64,000 bases of DNA, from the NCBI GenBank assembly GCA_964019655.1, contig CAXHTR010000004.1, positions 248,001-312,000 on the forward strand. Direction: 5' to 3'. Below are positions 1 to 9,020 of the stretch, piece by piece (positions within the stretch are counted from its first letter, which is position 1; every line of letters begins with the position of its first letter). The position numbers and the translations under genes were made by a program. This DNA is from Perkinsela sp. pyNocScin1. Its lineage: Eukaryota; Euglenozoa; Kinetoplastea; Prokinetoplastida; Perkinselidae. Below the pieces are notes generated by a model. It was not told the DNA's origin, searched no databases, and was given only the letters and a program-made list of their open reading frames with translations.

Positions 1-176
1 TTTGAGCCAACTTGGCCAAGTTTCTTGACCATTTTTGTCCTAGTTTCTTGACCGGTTTTCGGGTTTCTTGACCGGTTTTCGGGTTTCTTGACCGGTTTTT
101 TGTTGTTTTGTCCTAGTTTCTTGACCAATTTTGTCCTAGTTCTCACCGGTTCTAGCTTGACCGGTGTCAAGATGTT
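1..176. repeat. Left cluster of TTTCTTGACC repeats
   Basis: At least five spaced copies of TTTCTTGACC, often extended to GGGTTTCTTGACCGG, with the linkers TTTTGTCCTAG and TTTTCGG. The word TTGGCCAAGTTTCTTGACCA is shared with the right-hand cluster near 4771. Probably a subterminal transposase-binding array of the 1-4.86 kb element. Confidence 0.75.
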
Positions 177-750
177 TCAACGCTTTTGCTAAGAAAATTC
201 TAGATTAAATTTCCGATCTCTCTTATTTTCAGTACTTATCAGAAAGATGATCACTCTACTTGAGTGCAATTTTTACTTGATAGATGATTGAAAGCTTGTC
301 ATTGAAGTGAACCTTTCCCTTGAAATTCCATGAGCTGAACCACTCAAAGCAGGACCCCCGAAAAACAGGATGTCAATTCGTAATTTTTAGATTTTTTTGA
401 ATGGAACTGACCCGAGCGCTGCATCTATTCATAGATTCTACTAGGAACAGCTGTCTTCATAGAAATAAAACACAAGGAAGGCGCGTGAGATTGACTAACC
501 CTTCTTCGAGAGCTATTTATATAGGCTTTTTGGAGCTATCTATCTATCTTTGAACGTCTTGAAATATCGCTGTAAAACAGGTAAGGGTAATGGAAGATCG
601 GGTGATTACCGCACGTATCTGCTTGAATGTCCTCCCATTATGTACAAAGATTTACTCAGAATAGGGGCATTTTGAATTAAGATACACTAGAAACAAGAAA
701 ATTTTTTTAGCTTTGACCATTCCCTATTAAAACCTATCAAAGATCAAACA

Positions 751-978
751 ATGACTCAGCATCCCGAAGAGAATCGAAACAGAGCGCTTCGTTACGCCAT
801 TTTGCAGATGAATCTCCCTAAGAGCCTAATCACACAGTCAACCTTATATGAGTTGGTGTCTGAAATCGATCGAGATATCGAAGGAAAACGTGGAAACAGT
901 CCTAATGAATTCGTGAAGGAGTTACCTTTCTTCACTTCATGCAATAAAATACATGAAGGAAGTAACTGTTCTATCTAG
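751..978 (+). CDS. Small unknown protein (75 aa) in the IS30-like element
   Basis: ATG-initiated frame ending in TAG, upstream of the transposase and on the same strand. The predicted product is short, charged and soluble, with an amphipathic N-terminal half (ALRYAILQMNLPKSL) and no membrane segment or recognisable motif. The about 570 bp before it, after the left repeat cluster, hold no other plausible ORF, and the about 450 bp between it and the transposase look non-coding. I do not recognise a family. It could be an accessory protein of the element or a chance ORF. Confidence 0.4.
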   Translation: MTQHPEENRNRALRYAILQMNLPKSLITQSTLYELVSEIDRDIEGKRGNSPNEFVKELPFFTSCNKIHEGSNCSI

Positions 979-1427
979 TATTCGACGTAGTACGGATTAA
1001 GAGCAGCACGATAAATAGAATAATATACAGAATGGCCTAGGCCACTTTAGACCCATGCTCAGGGGGTTCTTAGATGATCTGAATTTTTCATATTGCTTTA
1101 TAATGCATCAATGCTCTTTTCGCAGAAGAAGTGTCCTTAGCTTTTCGTATTCCCGTTGGTATTCCCGTATTCCCCCAGGTTGTTTGACAGAGGACGGATA
1201 GGTTAGTAATATGAGCTGGTTTGGGAGTCAAACAATCTATCCATGCGGAATTAGAAACGCTTATTAGAGCTAAGAATTAAGGTTATTAGTGGGACGACTC
1301 GGGTTATTTGCGAAGTTCTTTCACAAATTGTCACGTAGGAGTAAATATCTTCTGAAGAGTAAGCGACGAGCAGGATGCTTAGAGTAGCTTTATAACTTTT
1401 CTATCGCTTTTGAATCGCTATAAAACA

Positions 1428-3815
1428 ATGTGTGCTCCGAAAAAGCATAACCTTCGTGCTGTGAGGTCTCATGGACTGCCTGACCAGCAGTCTCCCAACG
1501 CCATCTATAAGAGCTTAAGCCAATCTCGAAAGAGGACGCCTCTTAGGGCACATCGCGAGGCAAATGAGATCTATGTCATCCCTGTAAACACATCCGATGC
1601 GGTCAACACACCCGCTGCTATCGTTGGCGCGAACCGCGATGGGCCCGGAGGAGAGCCAAGAACTCCAGAGGCACAGACAGACTACGAATTCTTCGAGTCA
1701 GTCATGCCTTTGTCAGCTTCTGGTATTTCTCAAGATTCACAGGATCCTAAGGTGCCTCTATGTCAAGGAGATCCACCTTCACGTTCAAATTATACATCAT
1801 CATCAGTCGCAAAAAATAAAAAAAAACATCAGATAAGACAACAGAAAAACGCGCAGCATATTATATCATCGAGCGTCACCTACAAGCGAACGCCGTGTAG
1901 TCAGGTTTTCATTCCTTCGCCTATTCCGGGTGTTTCTCCGGATTTACATGAAATTCCCAAAAAGCATCGCAATAACGCTGATTACGTTGCCGCGATGCAC
2001 AGAGCGCAGAACTTGCACGAGAGCCAGTTGGCTCTACGAAATGAGCAATCTGCGAATGTTTTAGGCACACAATCAACTGTGCGGTGTCTCGAATTTTCTA
2101 ATCCCAGCGACGAGGGGAGCAATTCTGCTATTTTGACACCGAGCTCGCGCAAAGAGCAGCTCATTTTATATCATAAGAAGAAATCGCAGTCGTTAGCAGT
2201 CGGTAGTTCATCTTCTATACACGTGGAGTCAACAGAATCCACTTCAATCCTTTGCCCTGCAAATGATCAACATATTGATTTTGACGCACATATTCCTACC
2301 AATAACGCCGATATTTCAAAGGACGATTCGGTGGGCCCAAGTCTGCCGCTACCAGAAGGCTACCACGCTAACGCCAATTACATCATTTTACAAAATACTA
2401 TCAAACATCGCTTTGGAGGTACTATTCGACCTGAAGACTTGTATTTTGTCGCGCACACTTTGGCGCTTCATATGCAGACTTTTCATCCCGACAAAGTTCC
2501 CTTGGATTTCCTTATAAAGAAGGTGGAAGAAGTTGAAGCGCTATTGCAAGTTCGACCTGCCCGTGAAGTAGACCCCAATAAGGCGTTCATGAACTCGGTC
2601 ACAACGGATGTAACCCCGACGGATGGTGATTTTAGCCTTGGTGATATTCTTGAGATGGGTTCCTTAGATGAGTGTCCAGAAGGAGAGCAAGCGGAAGAGA
2701 TTTCTCCAGATGGGGAGCTCAAACCTGGAACTTGGACGACATTACGCGAAAGGATGTGGATTGAAGCATCGTGGTCAACCCTCAATGTAGAGAAGAATGG
2801 GCGCGCCATTACAGCGGTTCTCACACGGCTGGCAGCTACAAAAAATTTTTCGGCTGAGCTAAAGGAAAAGTGGATCAAACAAGTCCATAGACGCTTCAAA
2901 CGCGAAATAGACAATTGGAAGGAGAAGAATGGCAGCAGACATTACATGGCGATAGAAGCGCATGCGAAACATATAAAGGGGCGCAAGAAGACGGGGCCCG
3001 TGGCTTTGATTGACGAGCCCATTCATGGTCCTGTAAGAAAATGGCATGTGATGTTTCACGTGTTCTGTCGTCGTTCTGCAGAGCAAACTACCTTACAGAT
3101 GCTCGAAGCAGAAAAGCCGCTCGCATATTCTCCGCGTTCAATTCGACGGTTTCTGCTTGACCAAACTGGTCTTGGGAGCATACTTCAGAGACTTGCTCCT
3201 CGCGGGTGGCCGAATTCGAAACATCCTGGTGGAAAGCCTTCGAATCAGTCAACGATACCGAATGTAGTATCAATCGATGACCGCCCGTGGTATATCGATG
3301 CTAAAATATACCCTGGCCACTGGGAGGGCGATTTGATCATCGGGGCTGACGGCTCGGGTGTCATATTGGCACTTGCCGAGAGATACACACGTTGGCTCGT
3401 CGCGATCTTGCTGAACGACAAGGGATCGTTGATGGTGATGGCTAAGATCCTGGACGAGGTCGAGCGTTACATCATGTTCTCCGTAACGTTCGATCGTGGA
3501 GGTGAGTTCACTTTTCACGATATCCTAAAGAAAGCCGGAGTAGAAACGTTTTTTTGTAATCCCGGCTGTCCCGATGAAAAGGGACTTGTTGAGAATCGCA
3601 ACGGATGTATTCGGTACACCCTTGAGAAAGGCTTCGACTTCCGGAACTTGACGCAAGCTGACCTTAATCATATCGTTGCTAACATCAACGATAACATCGT
3701 GGTCAAGCAGAACTGCTCACCGTTTCACTGTCTTCGTGAAGGTCTCCTCGGTGATCGGGCAAAAATCCATGCCGAGGCTCTGCGAAAAGCTGCTCTAGAC
3801 CCTAGAAACTTTTAG
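1428..3815 (+). CDS. IS30-type DDE transposase with long disordered N-terminus
   Basis: A 795-aa product from the first ATG of the frame. The last 190 residues carry the IS30/rve integrase core: GHWEGDLIIG with the first Asp at about residue 635, TFDRGGEF with the second Asp at about 689, and EKGLVENRNG with the Glu at about 722, a D-x53-D-x32-E arrangement typical of IS30 transposases. Residues 1 to about 440 are Ser/Pro/Gln-rich, of low complexity and probably disordered; bacterial IS30 proteins (about 320-380 aa) lack such an extension. The middle region (about 440-600) is basic and probably holds the DNA-binding part. The catalytic triad looks intact, with no internal stop in nearly 2.4 kb, so the gene may be active or recently active. 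It should cut and join element ends in the nucleus. Confidence 0.85.
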   Translation: MCAPKKHNLRAVRSHGLPDQQSPNAIYKSLSQSRKRTPLRAHREANEIYVIPVNTSDAVNTPAAIVGANRDGPGGEPRTPEAQTDYEFFESVMPLSASGISQDSQDPKVPLCQGDPPSRSNYTSSSVAKNKKKHQIRQQKNAQHIISSSVTYKRTPCSQVFIPSPIPGVSPDLHEIPKKHRNNADYVAAMHRAQNLHESQLALRNEQSANVLGTQSTVRCLEFSNPSDEGSNSAILTPSSRKEQLILYHKKKSQSLAVGSSSSIHVESTESTSILCPANDQHIDFDAHIPTNNADISKDDSVGPSLPLPEGYHANANYIILQNTIKHRFGGTIRPEDLYFVAHTLALHMQTFHPDKVPLDFLIKKVEEVEALLQVRPAREVDPNKAFMNSVTTDVTPTDGDFSLGDILEMGSLDECPEGEQAEEISPDGELKPGTWTTLRERMWIEASWSTLNVEKNGRAITAVLTRLAATKNFSAELKEKWIKQVHRRFKREIDNWKEKNGSRHYMAIEAHAKHIKGRKKTGPVALIDEPIHGPVRKWHVMFHVFCRRSAEQTTLQMLEAEKPLAYSPRSIRRFLLDQTGLGSILQRLAPRGWPNSKHPGGKPSNQSTIPNVVSIDDRPWYIDAKIYPGHWEGDLIIGADGSGVILALAERYTRWLVAILLNDKGSLMVMAKILDEVERYIMFSVTFDRGGEFTFHDILKKAGVETFFCNPGCPDEKGLVENRNGCIRYTLEKGFDFRNLTQADLNHIVANINDNIVVKQNCSPFHCLREGLLGDRAKIHAEALRKAALDPRNF

Positions 3816-3885
3816 GTTCTAGCACATCCGCGTAATCGAGTAGTAATTATAATGAGTTAAGTATAGATACATGCTATAGTATATC

Positions 3886-4302
3886 ATGGGACATTTAGAA
3901 TCGCAGGTGTTCATCATCATGCTGACAAGTTTAGCTTTATTACTTGTAGGGGTTTTTGAATTATATAAGATGTCGAGGCGATTCATTTACACTGGCGAAA
4001 TTCCTCCTGGCGTATCTTATAACGTCCAGAGAATTGAGGAATACCTAGAATTCTTTCATGATTACTTCCGCCGGCACGTTATTAGGTTTAGGAGGGCAGC
4101 GAGAAATAGAGGAGTGCCTGTGACGACTGATGATATCGTCAGGGATCTGATGAGGCAAGCAGCAACGATGGTTAAAGACCTTGAAGAAGGGCCCCCCTCG
4201 CATCATATGTCCCTGGAGAATCGACTCTTCATCATGAAGTTGATCAAGGACGAGGAGGCAAAGATGATAGTGCAGCTCATGCGACAGCTTTCTCAAGGAT
4301 AG
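3886..4302 (+). CDS. Small membrane-anchored protein of the IS30-like element (138 aa)
   Basis: ATG start 71 bp after the transposase stop, same strand, ending in TAG. A single hydrophobic segment lies at about residues 9-24 (FIIMLTSLALLLVGVF), followed by a basic, helical, soluble domain with many Arg, Lys, Glu and Met residues (for example FRRHVIRFRRAARN). The layout is that of a signal-anchor protein with a charged domain on one side of the membrane. I do not recognise a family. The position suggests it travels with the transposase, but no role can be inferred. Confidence 0.55.
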   Translation: MGHLESQVFIIMLTSLALLLVGVFELYKMSRRFIYTGEIPPGVSYNVQRIEEYLEFFHDYFRRHVIRFRRAARNRGVPVTTDDIVRDLMRQAATMVKDLEEGPPSHHMSLENRLFIMKLIKDEEAKMIVQLMRQLSQG

Positions 4303-4423
4303 CTCGCATAGAACGAGCTAAAGTATCATCTGAATATATATAGAAGTGTAATATTGATTATTGACATTCAAAGAGCAAGGGTATATTGACTGTACCAGCC
4401 TGTTTTTCATCATCATTTTCAAA

Positions 4424-4622
4424 ATGCCCGAAGACAGAAAAGAAGATTTACGACGGAGTTCCAATGATGACGATCAATTGATGGGATCAATTACGCAAGG
4501 CGTGCTCGATGCGATAGTGCTCAGCATCAGCAATGAAATGAATCTGAAGTTCCATTGCATAGGTATTTTTTTTATGGCGCGAGATTACTAATAATTATTA
4601 CTTAGTGATCGGGGAATGTTGA
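4424..4622 (+). CDS. Small acidic ORF with candidate 43-bp intron
   Basis: The ATG at 4424 opens a short charged product (MPEDRKEDLRRSS...) with a hydrophobic stretch near GVLDAIVLSIS. The frame runs into a segment at 4563-4605 that looks like a spliceosomal intron: it begins GTATTT, contains a branch-point-like TACTAAT and ends CTTAG. Splicing would give about 51 aa ending in TGA at 4620; without splicing the frame ends at 4591. The length matches other introns inferred here (41-43 bp). Function unknown; the whole ORF may be spurious. Confidence 0.35.
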
Positions 4623-4715
4623 GACTCACTTTTTCTGGATTGTTGGCGTTTTCTCAAATAAATAGTGCTGCCTTGTGATCATATAAGCACACATTTATTG
4701 GCAAAATATTAACTT

Positions 4716-4856
4716 TCTTGACTGGGTCGGGTTTCTTGACCGGTGGCAAGATTATTGACCACTTTAAAGCGAATTGGCCAAGTTTCTTGACCACATTTCG
4801 GGTTTCTTGACCGGTTTTTTTTAAGTGGTCAAGAAACCTGCCGGTTCGGGGTTTGG
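4716..4856. repeat. Right cluster of TTTCTTGACC repeats
   Basis: Contains GGGTTTCTTGACCGG twice, AGTTTCTTGACCA once, and one inverted copy (GGTCAAGAAACC, about 4826-4838). It matches the cluster at the left edge and presumably marks the right side of the IS30-like element. An AT-rich stretch with repeated TCTGCCAATTA and TGGCAGAAA words follows to about 4980. Confidence 0.7.
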
Positions 4857-4869
4857 GACGATCAGATAG

Positions 4870-5890
4870 TTTCCCGAATTTGCAAATTAATTGGCAGAAA
4901 AAAATTTTCCTGCCAATTATCTCGGCATCTGCCAATCACTGTGACATTTCTGCCATTCATCTCATTTTTCTGCCAATTAATTCGAGCAAAACTACCATTT
5001 CACTTGATGTCGAAAATTCATTTCACATATCAAGTAATTCACTAACTTCTCTGTGCACTGTGCAGAGATTTATCCTTCTAGGGTATCATTGAGCCAACTT
5101 CTTCAGTTTAACGCACGCTCTAATAAATACATTTGAATCTATTGTGCGTAAGAAATTCAGAACATCTCAAGATATGATGCTGGTCAGTATACGGTGGACG
5201 AGTGCTATGCTTTACTTATACTTTATGAAGTCTCTCTGCTGAGAGATCTATTTTGACTTTCCTTGCCGAGATCGTTGATTCAGGAATCGCTGAAAAAACT
5301 CATGCGTACTTAGGGAGACATTCTCCATGGTTTCCCGATCGATTCTGCTAACAGTTTCATCTAAGATAGATTGTGAAATCCAGCTATAATCGCCTGTTTT
5401 GTCAGAATTGAAAAGATGTATCTTGAGATGAGATCTGCTTTACCCTCGTTCGATTTCAGCTTGGAGTACAAGGCGTAGTGCGCAAGATCAATGCCCCTTT
5501 TTCAATTGTAGCGTGAATCTTCTGTGGTTTAGTAAAAATGCCCAATGGTGTACTCGCATCGTCTGTGGCATAAGCACCGTCCTTGGTCATGCAACATTTG
5601 ACGCTGTAAATATTTGAATTGCCATCACTATTTGCTAAGAGCTGCAAGACAGTTAGGTCGCCTGTCTTAAAAAAAGTCAGGTAGATAGACCGGCCACGTA
5701 GACTGAAAACAAATTAAAAGCTCAAGTAGTTTGCCCTAAGAAAGTCAAGTTGCTTGTACTTAAGCTCAGGTTTCTGAAATGGGGCCGAAAGAGTTCAAAC
5801 AACTTGAGCGTACTGGGGCGCTCTTTTAGCCACTGGGCATGCAAAAAAAATTTCACTTCAAGAAGTCCTTTTGTTCCGCGTTTGTCTTAA
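4870..5890. other. Intergenic stretch without a convincing gene
   Basis: Only short ORFs without recognisable motifs. From about 4880 there are spaced copies of TGCCAAT (a tandem-like microrepeat around 4888-4985). A 5' exon of separase could lie in 5770-5890 (an ATG at about 5779 is followed by a GT), but I could not confirm it. Confidence 0.5.
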
Positions 5891-5965
5891 GCACACTGAA
5901 ATAGGGAACATAGCCTCAATTACTTTTCTTCGAGTCTCTGCGAGGACAAAGACGCTGCTGTCGCT

Positions 5966-7732
5966 GTGCTTGTGCCGCAGCGTATCGCTCGCTGCCGACG
6001 GGCCTATGACTGCACCCAGTGCATACACAGTGGTGCCCTTGCAGACGCTTTCCGGCTACTCCGTGACCACTCGCTCTGCCCCTTTGCCCCATCGCTCTTT
6101 GCATCGCTCATTGAAAAATTGCCTGCACTTAGCGACTTGGAGCAATACATCATCGATGCACTGTGGAAGGAGCGCTTTATGAAATCTTTGGCATCAGACA
6201 TCCGCTGCATGCTCTTTCAGGCTGCAAAGCGCTTTCACAGTGGTCCCAGCAGCGAACGTATAGCAAAGCTTCTCCTGGCAGATGCTGGTAAGTCTTTTGA
6301 TAGTCTGGGCGACGATATAATTCAGAAAGACCAGGTCTTGCCACCCCACGTGTCGTGTATCTGTGTGACCGCAGACCCCAACGTAGAGAAGATGTGGGTC
6401 GTCCGACAGGACACTATTCGCGGCAAAACACACAGCGTCGCTGTGCCCCTGCCAGACCCATCCGCCCTGATTGACCTCTTTGCCACGTTCAACAGCACCA
6501 TACGCCGCAACTCCGAAGACATACGCAACCCTATTAAGGACAACAACAACTTTTGGCTGCGCTACTGGAAGCGGCGGCAGTTCTTCAACGACGAGATCGG
6601 GCTGCTCATCGGCAGACTGGGCCGGATCCTCGGGCCGCTAGAGGCGCTCTTTCTCGGCTTACCGGCTGATGAAACGACAATGAAATCACTTTGGACGGCG
6701 GTGAGCGAAATCGCAGGAGAAATCGACGAGAAGAAAAGACTCTCGCCATACATCTTGAGCATATTCGTCAATTTTCTCCGAGTCAAGGGGTCTCTCGATG
6801 ATGGGCCAGAGCCAAATATACCGGCGGTCGTTGAGGCACTGCAGTGCATTGGACATTGCGCCGATGGGCAGTTGAATACAAGCAAACTCCATGACACACT
6901 CAAGTCCACATGGGTCCATTTCAGAGAAAATCGCACAAACGCTAAGGCAACGCAGTCAGCACCCACGACCCGAAAAGTATGGTTACTTGTCAACCACCCA
7001 CTGTTCCAAAGCTTTCCGCTCGAGAAGCTTCCGATCTTCGTCCTGGCGGCTGCACCCGTTGTTCGCATCACTTCATTGCATAGTGCATGTGCCCTCGCAT
7101 CGGCCAAGTCCCACAGAAACTTGCTATCATTTACCCACGAAACGTTTTTTGTATCGCCACCATCGGCCTTTTACTGCTTGAACGCATCGAACAACTTGCA
7201 GAAAGCTGAGGACCACTTTACGCCAATATTTAAGTCTGTTAAGAACTGGACTGGCATCACGCGGTCGATCGACCCTGTGCGCTGTATCCGGGAGATCTTT
7301 CAAAACAGTGTCTATATCTATATCGGCCATGGCGCGGGTGAGAAGTGCACACCTCGAGATAAGCTCATGGAAAGTCATAAGGGGGCAAAGCTCGAATTGG
7401 CGATGCTCATGGGCTGCTCGAGCACCTCGTTCCACCACGGGGCCATGCACATGCCCAACACCTTCCGCCGCGCCGGGAGTGGGCACTTCATCGGAACGCT
7501 TTGGGACGTCACGGGTGACGATATCGATCGCTTCACGACGCGCTTCATTCGCGATGCGCTCTTACCGGATGCGGCTCGTGCGAAAGTACGTGCAGTGTCT
7601 TATGGAGCGCTATCGAAGGAAAAACCCGCAAATTCGCACGATCGCGACATTTTTACAGCGCTGCGGGAAGCGCAGCTCTCCTGCAGGCTGCCGTACTTGA
7701 CTGGTGCGAGTGTTGTGCTATTCGGATATTAG
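5966..7732 (+). CDS. Separase (C50 family cysteine protease)
   Basis: Separase cleaves the cohesin kleisin at anaphase onset. The C-terminal third shows the C50 signature in order: YIGHGAG with the catalytic His (about residue 455), LMGCSS with the catalytic Cys (about 484), then AGSGHFIGTLWDVTGDD and a terminal LPYLTGASVVLFGY. Both catalytic residues are present and 29 residues apart. At about 588 aa it is far shorter than fungal or animal separases (1600-2100 aa), so the large helical N-terminal region is mostly missing. The start is uncertain: the frame is open from 5900 but has no ATG until 6179 (MKSLASD). Either translation begins there (517 aa), or an upstream exon joins through a short intron, or the 5' end is lost. 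The frame has no internal disruption and ends in TAG. Confidence 0.85.
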   Translation: MLVPQRIARCRRAYDCTQCIHSGALADAFRLLRDHSLCPFAPSLFASLIEKLPALSDLEQYIIDALWKERFMKSLASDIRCMLFQAAKRFHSGPSSERIAKLLLADAGKSFDSLGDDIIQKDQVLPPHVSCICVTADPNVEKMWVVRQDTIRGKTHSVAVPLPDPSALIDLFATFNSTIRRNSEDIRNPIKDNNNFWLRYWKRRQFFNDEIGLLIGRLGRILGPLEALFLGLPADETTMKSLWTAVSEIAGEIDEKKRLSPYILSIFVNFLRVKGSLDDGPEPNIPAVVEALQCIGHCADGQLNTSKLHDTLKSTWVHFRENRTNAKATQSAPTTRKVWLLVNHPLFQSFPLEKLPIFVLAAAPVVRITSLHSACALASAKSHRNLLSFTHETFFVSPPSAFYCLNASNNLQKAEDHFTPIFKSVKNWTGITRSIDPVRCIREIFQNSVYIYIGHGAGEKCTPRDKLMESHKGAKLELAMLMGCSSTSFHHGAMHMPNTFRRAGSGHFIGTLWDVTGDDIDRFTTRFIRDALLPDAARAKVRAVSYGALSKEKPANSHDRDIFTALREAQLSCRLPYLTGASVVLFGY

Positions 7733-8045
7733 CCCATTGGCCCAACTTCGTCCCTTACTTCAGTATATCGAGTCAAAGCACAACGAGATGCGCAGAGAAA
7801 AGTAAAAGACCTCACAGAAAATTTGAAGAAGCTTGCATTTATATAAATCTCTAACTTATTCAAGCAGTGCTTGCAAAGATGAAAAAAGATACTCGTAAAA
7901 GGCCCCTGGCATGAGAAGGCCCTTGTATAAAATCAAAGTCGAGAATATCCACCTTGCATGTCCTCTTATTGTAAATTTTTCCGAATTCGGCGTCATCTCG
8001 AAAATTCGCAATTTCATCGATTCATTTTCCTTTCATCATCACATC

Positions 8046-9020
8046 ATGTCCTACGCGCTCACTGAGGTCCCAGCCGGCTTCGCCATCGTCCGCGTCCAGG
8101 GCGAGACGCCCGCGCTGCACTCCCTGGACAAGTTCAAGTCCTCGAAGGAGGCCGTCGACTCGACCGTCGCGCTCGTCCAGTCCGACCTCTCCAAGCCGCT
8201 CAAGAAGTTTTTGAAGACTACCTCCCGGAGGGCATCGAGTCGCTCACCGTCGCGGATTCCATAAAATTATAAAAGAAAAGCTCAGCGTCCCGGTCGTCCA
8301 CGGCGAGGAGACTATCGGCATCATGTGCTGCATCTGCGAGCATATTGACACGATCCTCGAGTCCGTGTCGAAGGAGCAGATGCACCAGACGACGCTCGGC
8401 CTCTCGCATAACATGAACCGCTTCAAGCTGCGCTACTCCCCCGACAAGATCGACCAGATGATCGTCCAGGCGATCTCCCTGCTCGACGACCTCGACAAAG
8501 AACTGAATAAGTACGCGATGTGCGCGCGAGTGGTACAGCTGGCACTTCCCCGAGCTTGGCAAGATCTTCACCGACAACATCGAGTACGCCAAGATCGCGC
8601 TCGCGATGAAGACCCGCGACAAGGCCGACGAGACCTCTTTTGATGGCATTGTCGCTGAGGATGTCGCGGAGCGCGTCAAGCACGCCGCGCGCGTGTCGAT
8701 GGGCACTGAGATCTCGCAGGAGGACGTCGAAAACATCTGCATGCTCTGCCACGAAGTCATCTCGACCTCGGCGTACCGCGAGCAGCTCAACACGTACCTC
8801 TCTACCCGCGTCCTCGCCGCCAAGACGGCGCTCTCCGCGCGCGTCGACAGCTTTGCCGAGACCGAGGTCCACCCCGCGGCCGAGTACCGCGAGAAGCTCC
8901 CCGAGCGCCTCAGCGCTTCGACAATGTCGCCGCGTACGGGCGCTCCGGCAAGGCTCGCGGCGTCAACACTGTCTATAACCGGGACGCGGGCATGAAGCAG
9001 AGCCGCGAGGCCGAGGGCGA
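8046..9020 (+). pseudogene. NOP58: Decayed NOP58 with deletion of the Nop-domain core
   Basis: NOP58 is a core protein of box C/D snoRNPs, which guide rRNA 2'-O-methylation in the nucleolus. Recognisable parts, in order: the N-terminal NOP5N region (from MSYALTEVPAGFAIV), the NOSIC-type segment (TTLGLSHNMNRFKLRYSPDK, then IVQAISLLDDLDKELNKYAM), WHFPELGKI, and the 'SMGTEISQEDV' helix. After YREQLNTYLSTR the reading jumps to LAAKTALSARVDSF, which in intact NOP58 lies about 80 residues further on; the RNA-binding Nop core with its GAEK motif is missing. Frame changes occur near 8217 (a T5 run), 8262, 8529 and 8912, and I found no GT-AG intron that repairs them. The coding sequence is much more GC-rich than its surroundings. 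The residual C-terminus continues in frame into HYOU1 sequence. Confidence 0.8.

Larger units (their letters stand above)
1..4860 (+). mobile_element. Putative DNA transposon with IS30-type transposase and small accessory ORFs
   Basis: The element is inferred from a full-length DDE transposase (1428-3815) with small ORFs on the same strand (751-978, 3886-4302, 4424-4622), and from clusters of the same 12-bp motif, TTTCTTGACCGG, on both sides (about 1-176 and 4716-4856). The left cluster reaches the window edge, so the true left end is not visible and I see no defined terminal inverted repeat or target duplication. A 12-bp word, TTGAGCCAACTT, occurs at 2-13 and again near 5088, just outside the right cluster; it could mark the element limits or be chance. 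IS30 transposases are typical of bacterial insertion sequences, so this architecture in a eukaryotic setting is unusual. Boundaries are approximate. Confidence 0.5.

Noticed and set aside
5916-7700. Several long antisense and overlapping frames over separase
   Set aside because: Shadows of the GC-rich separase frame, without motifs.
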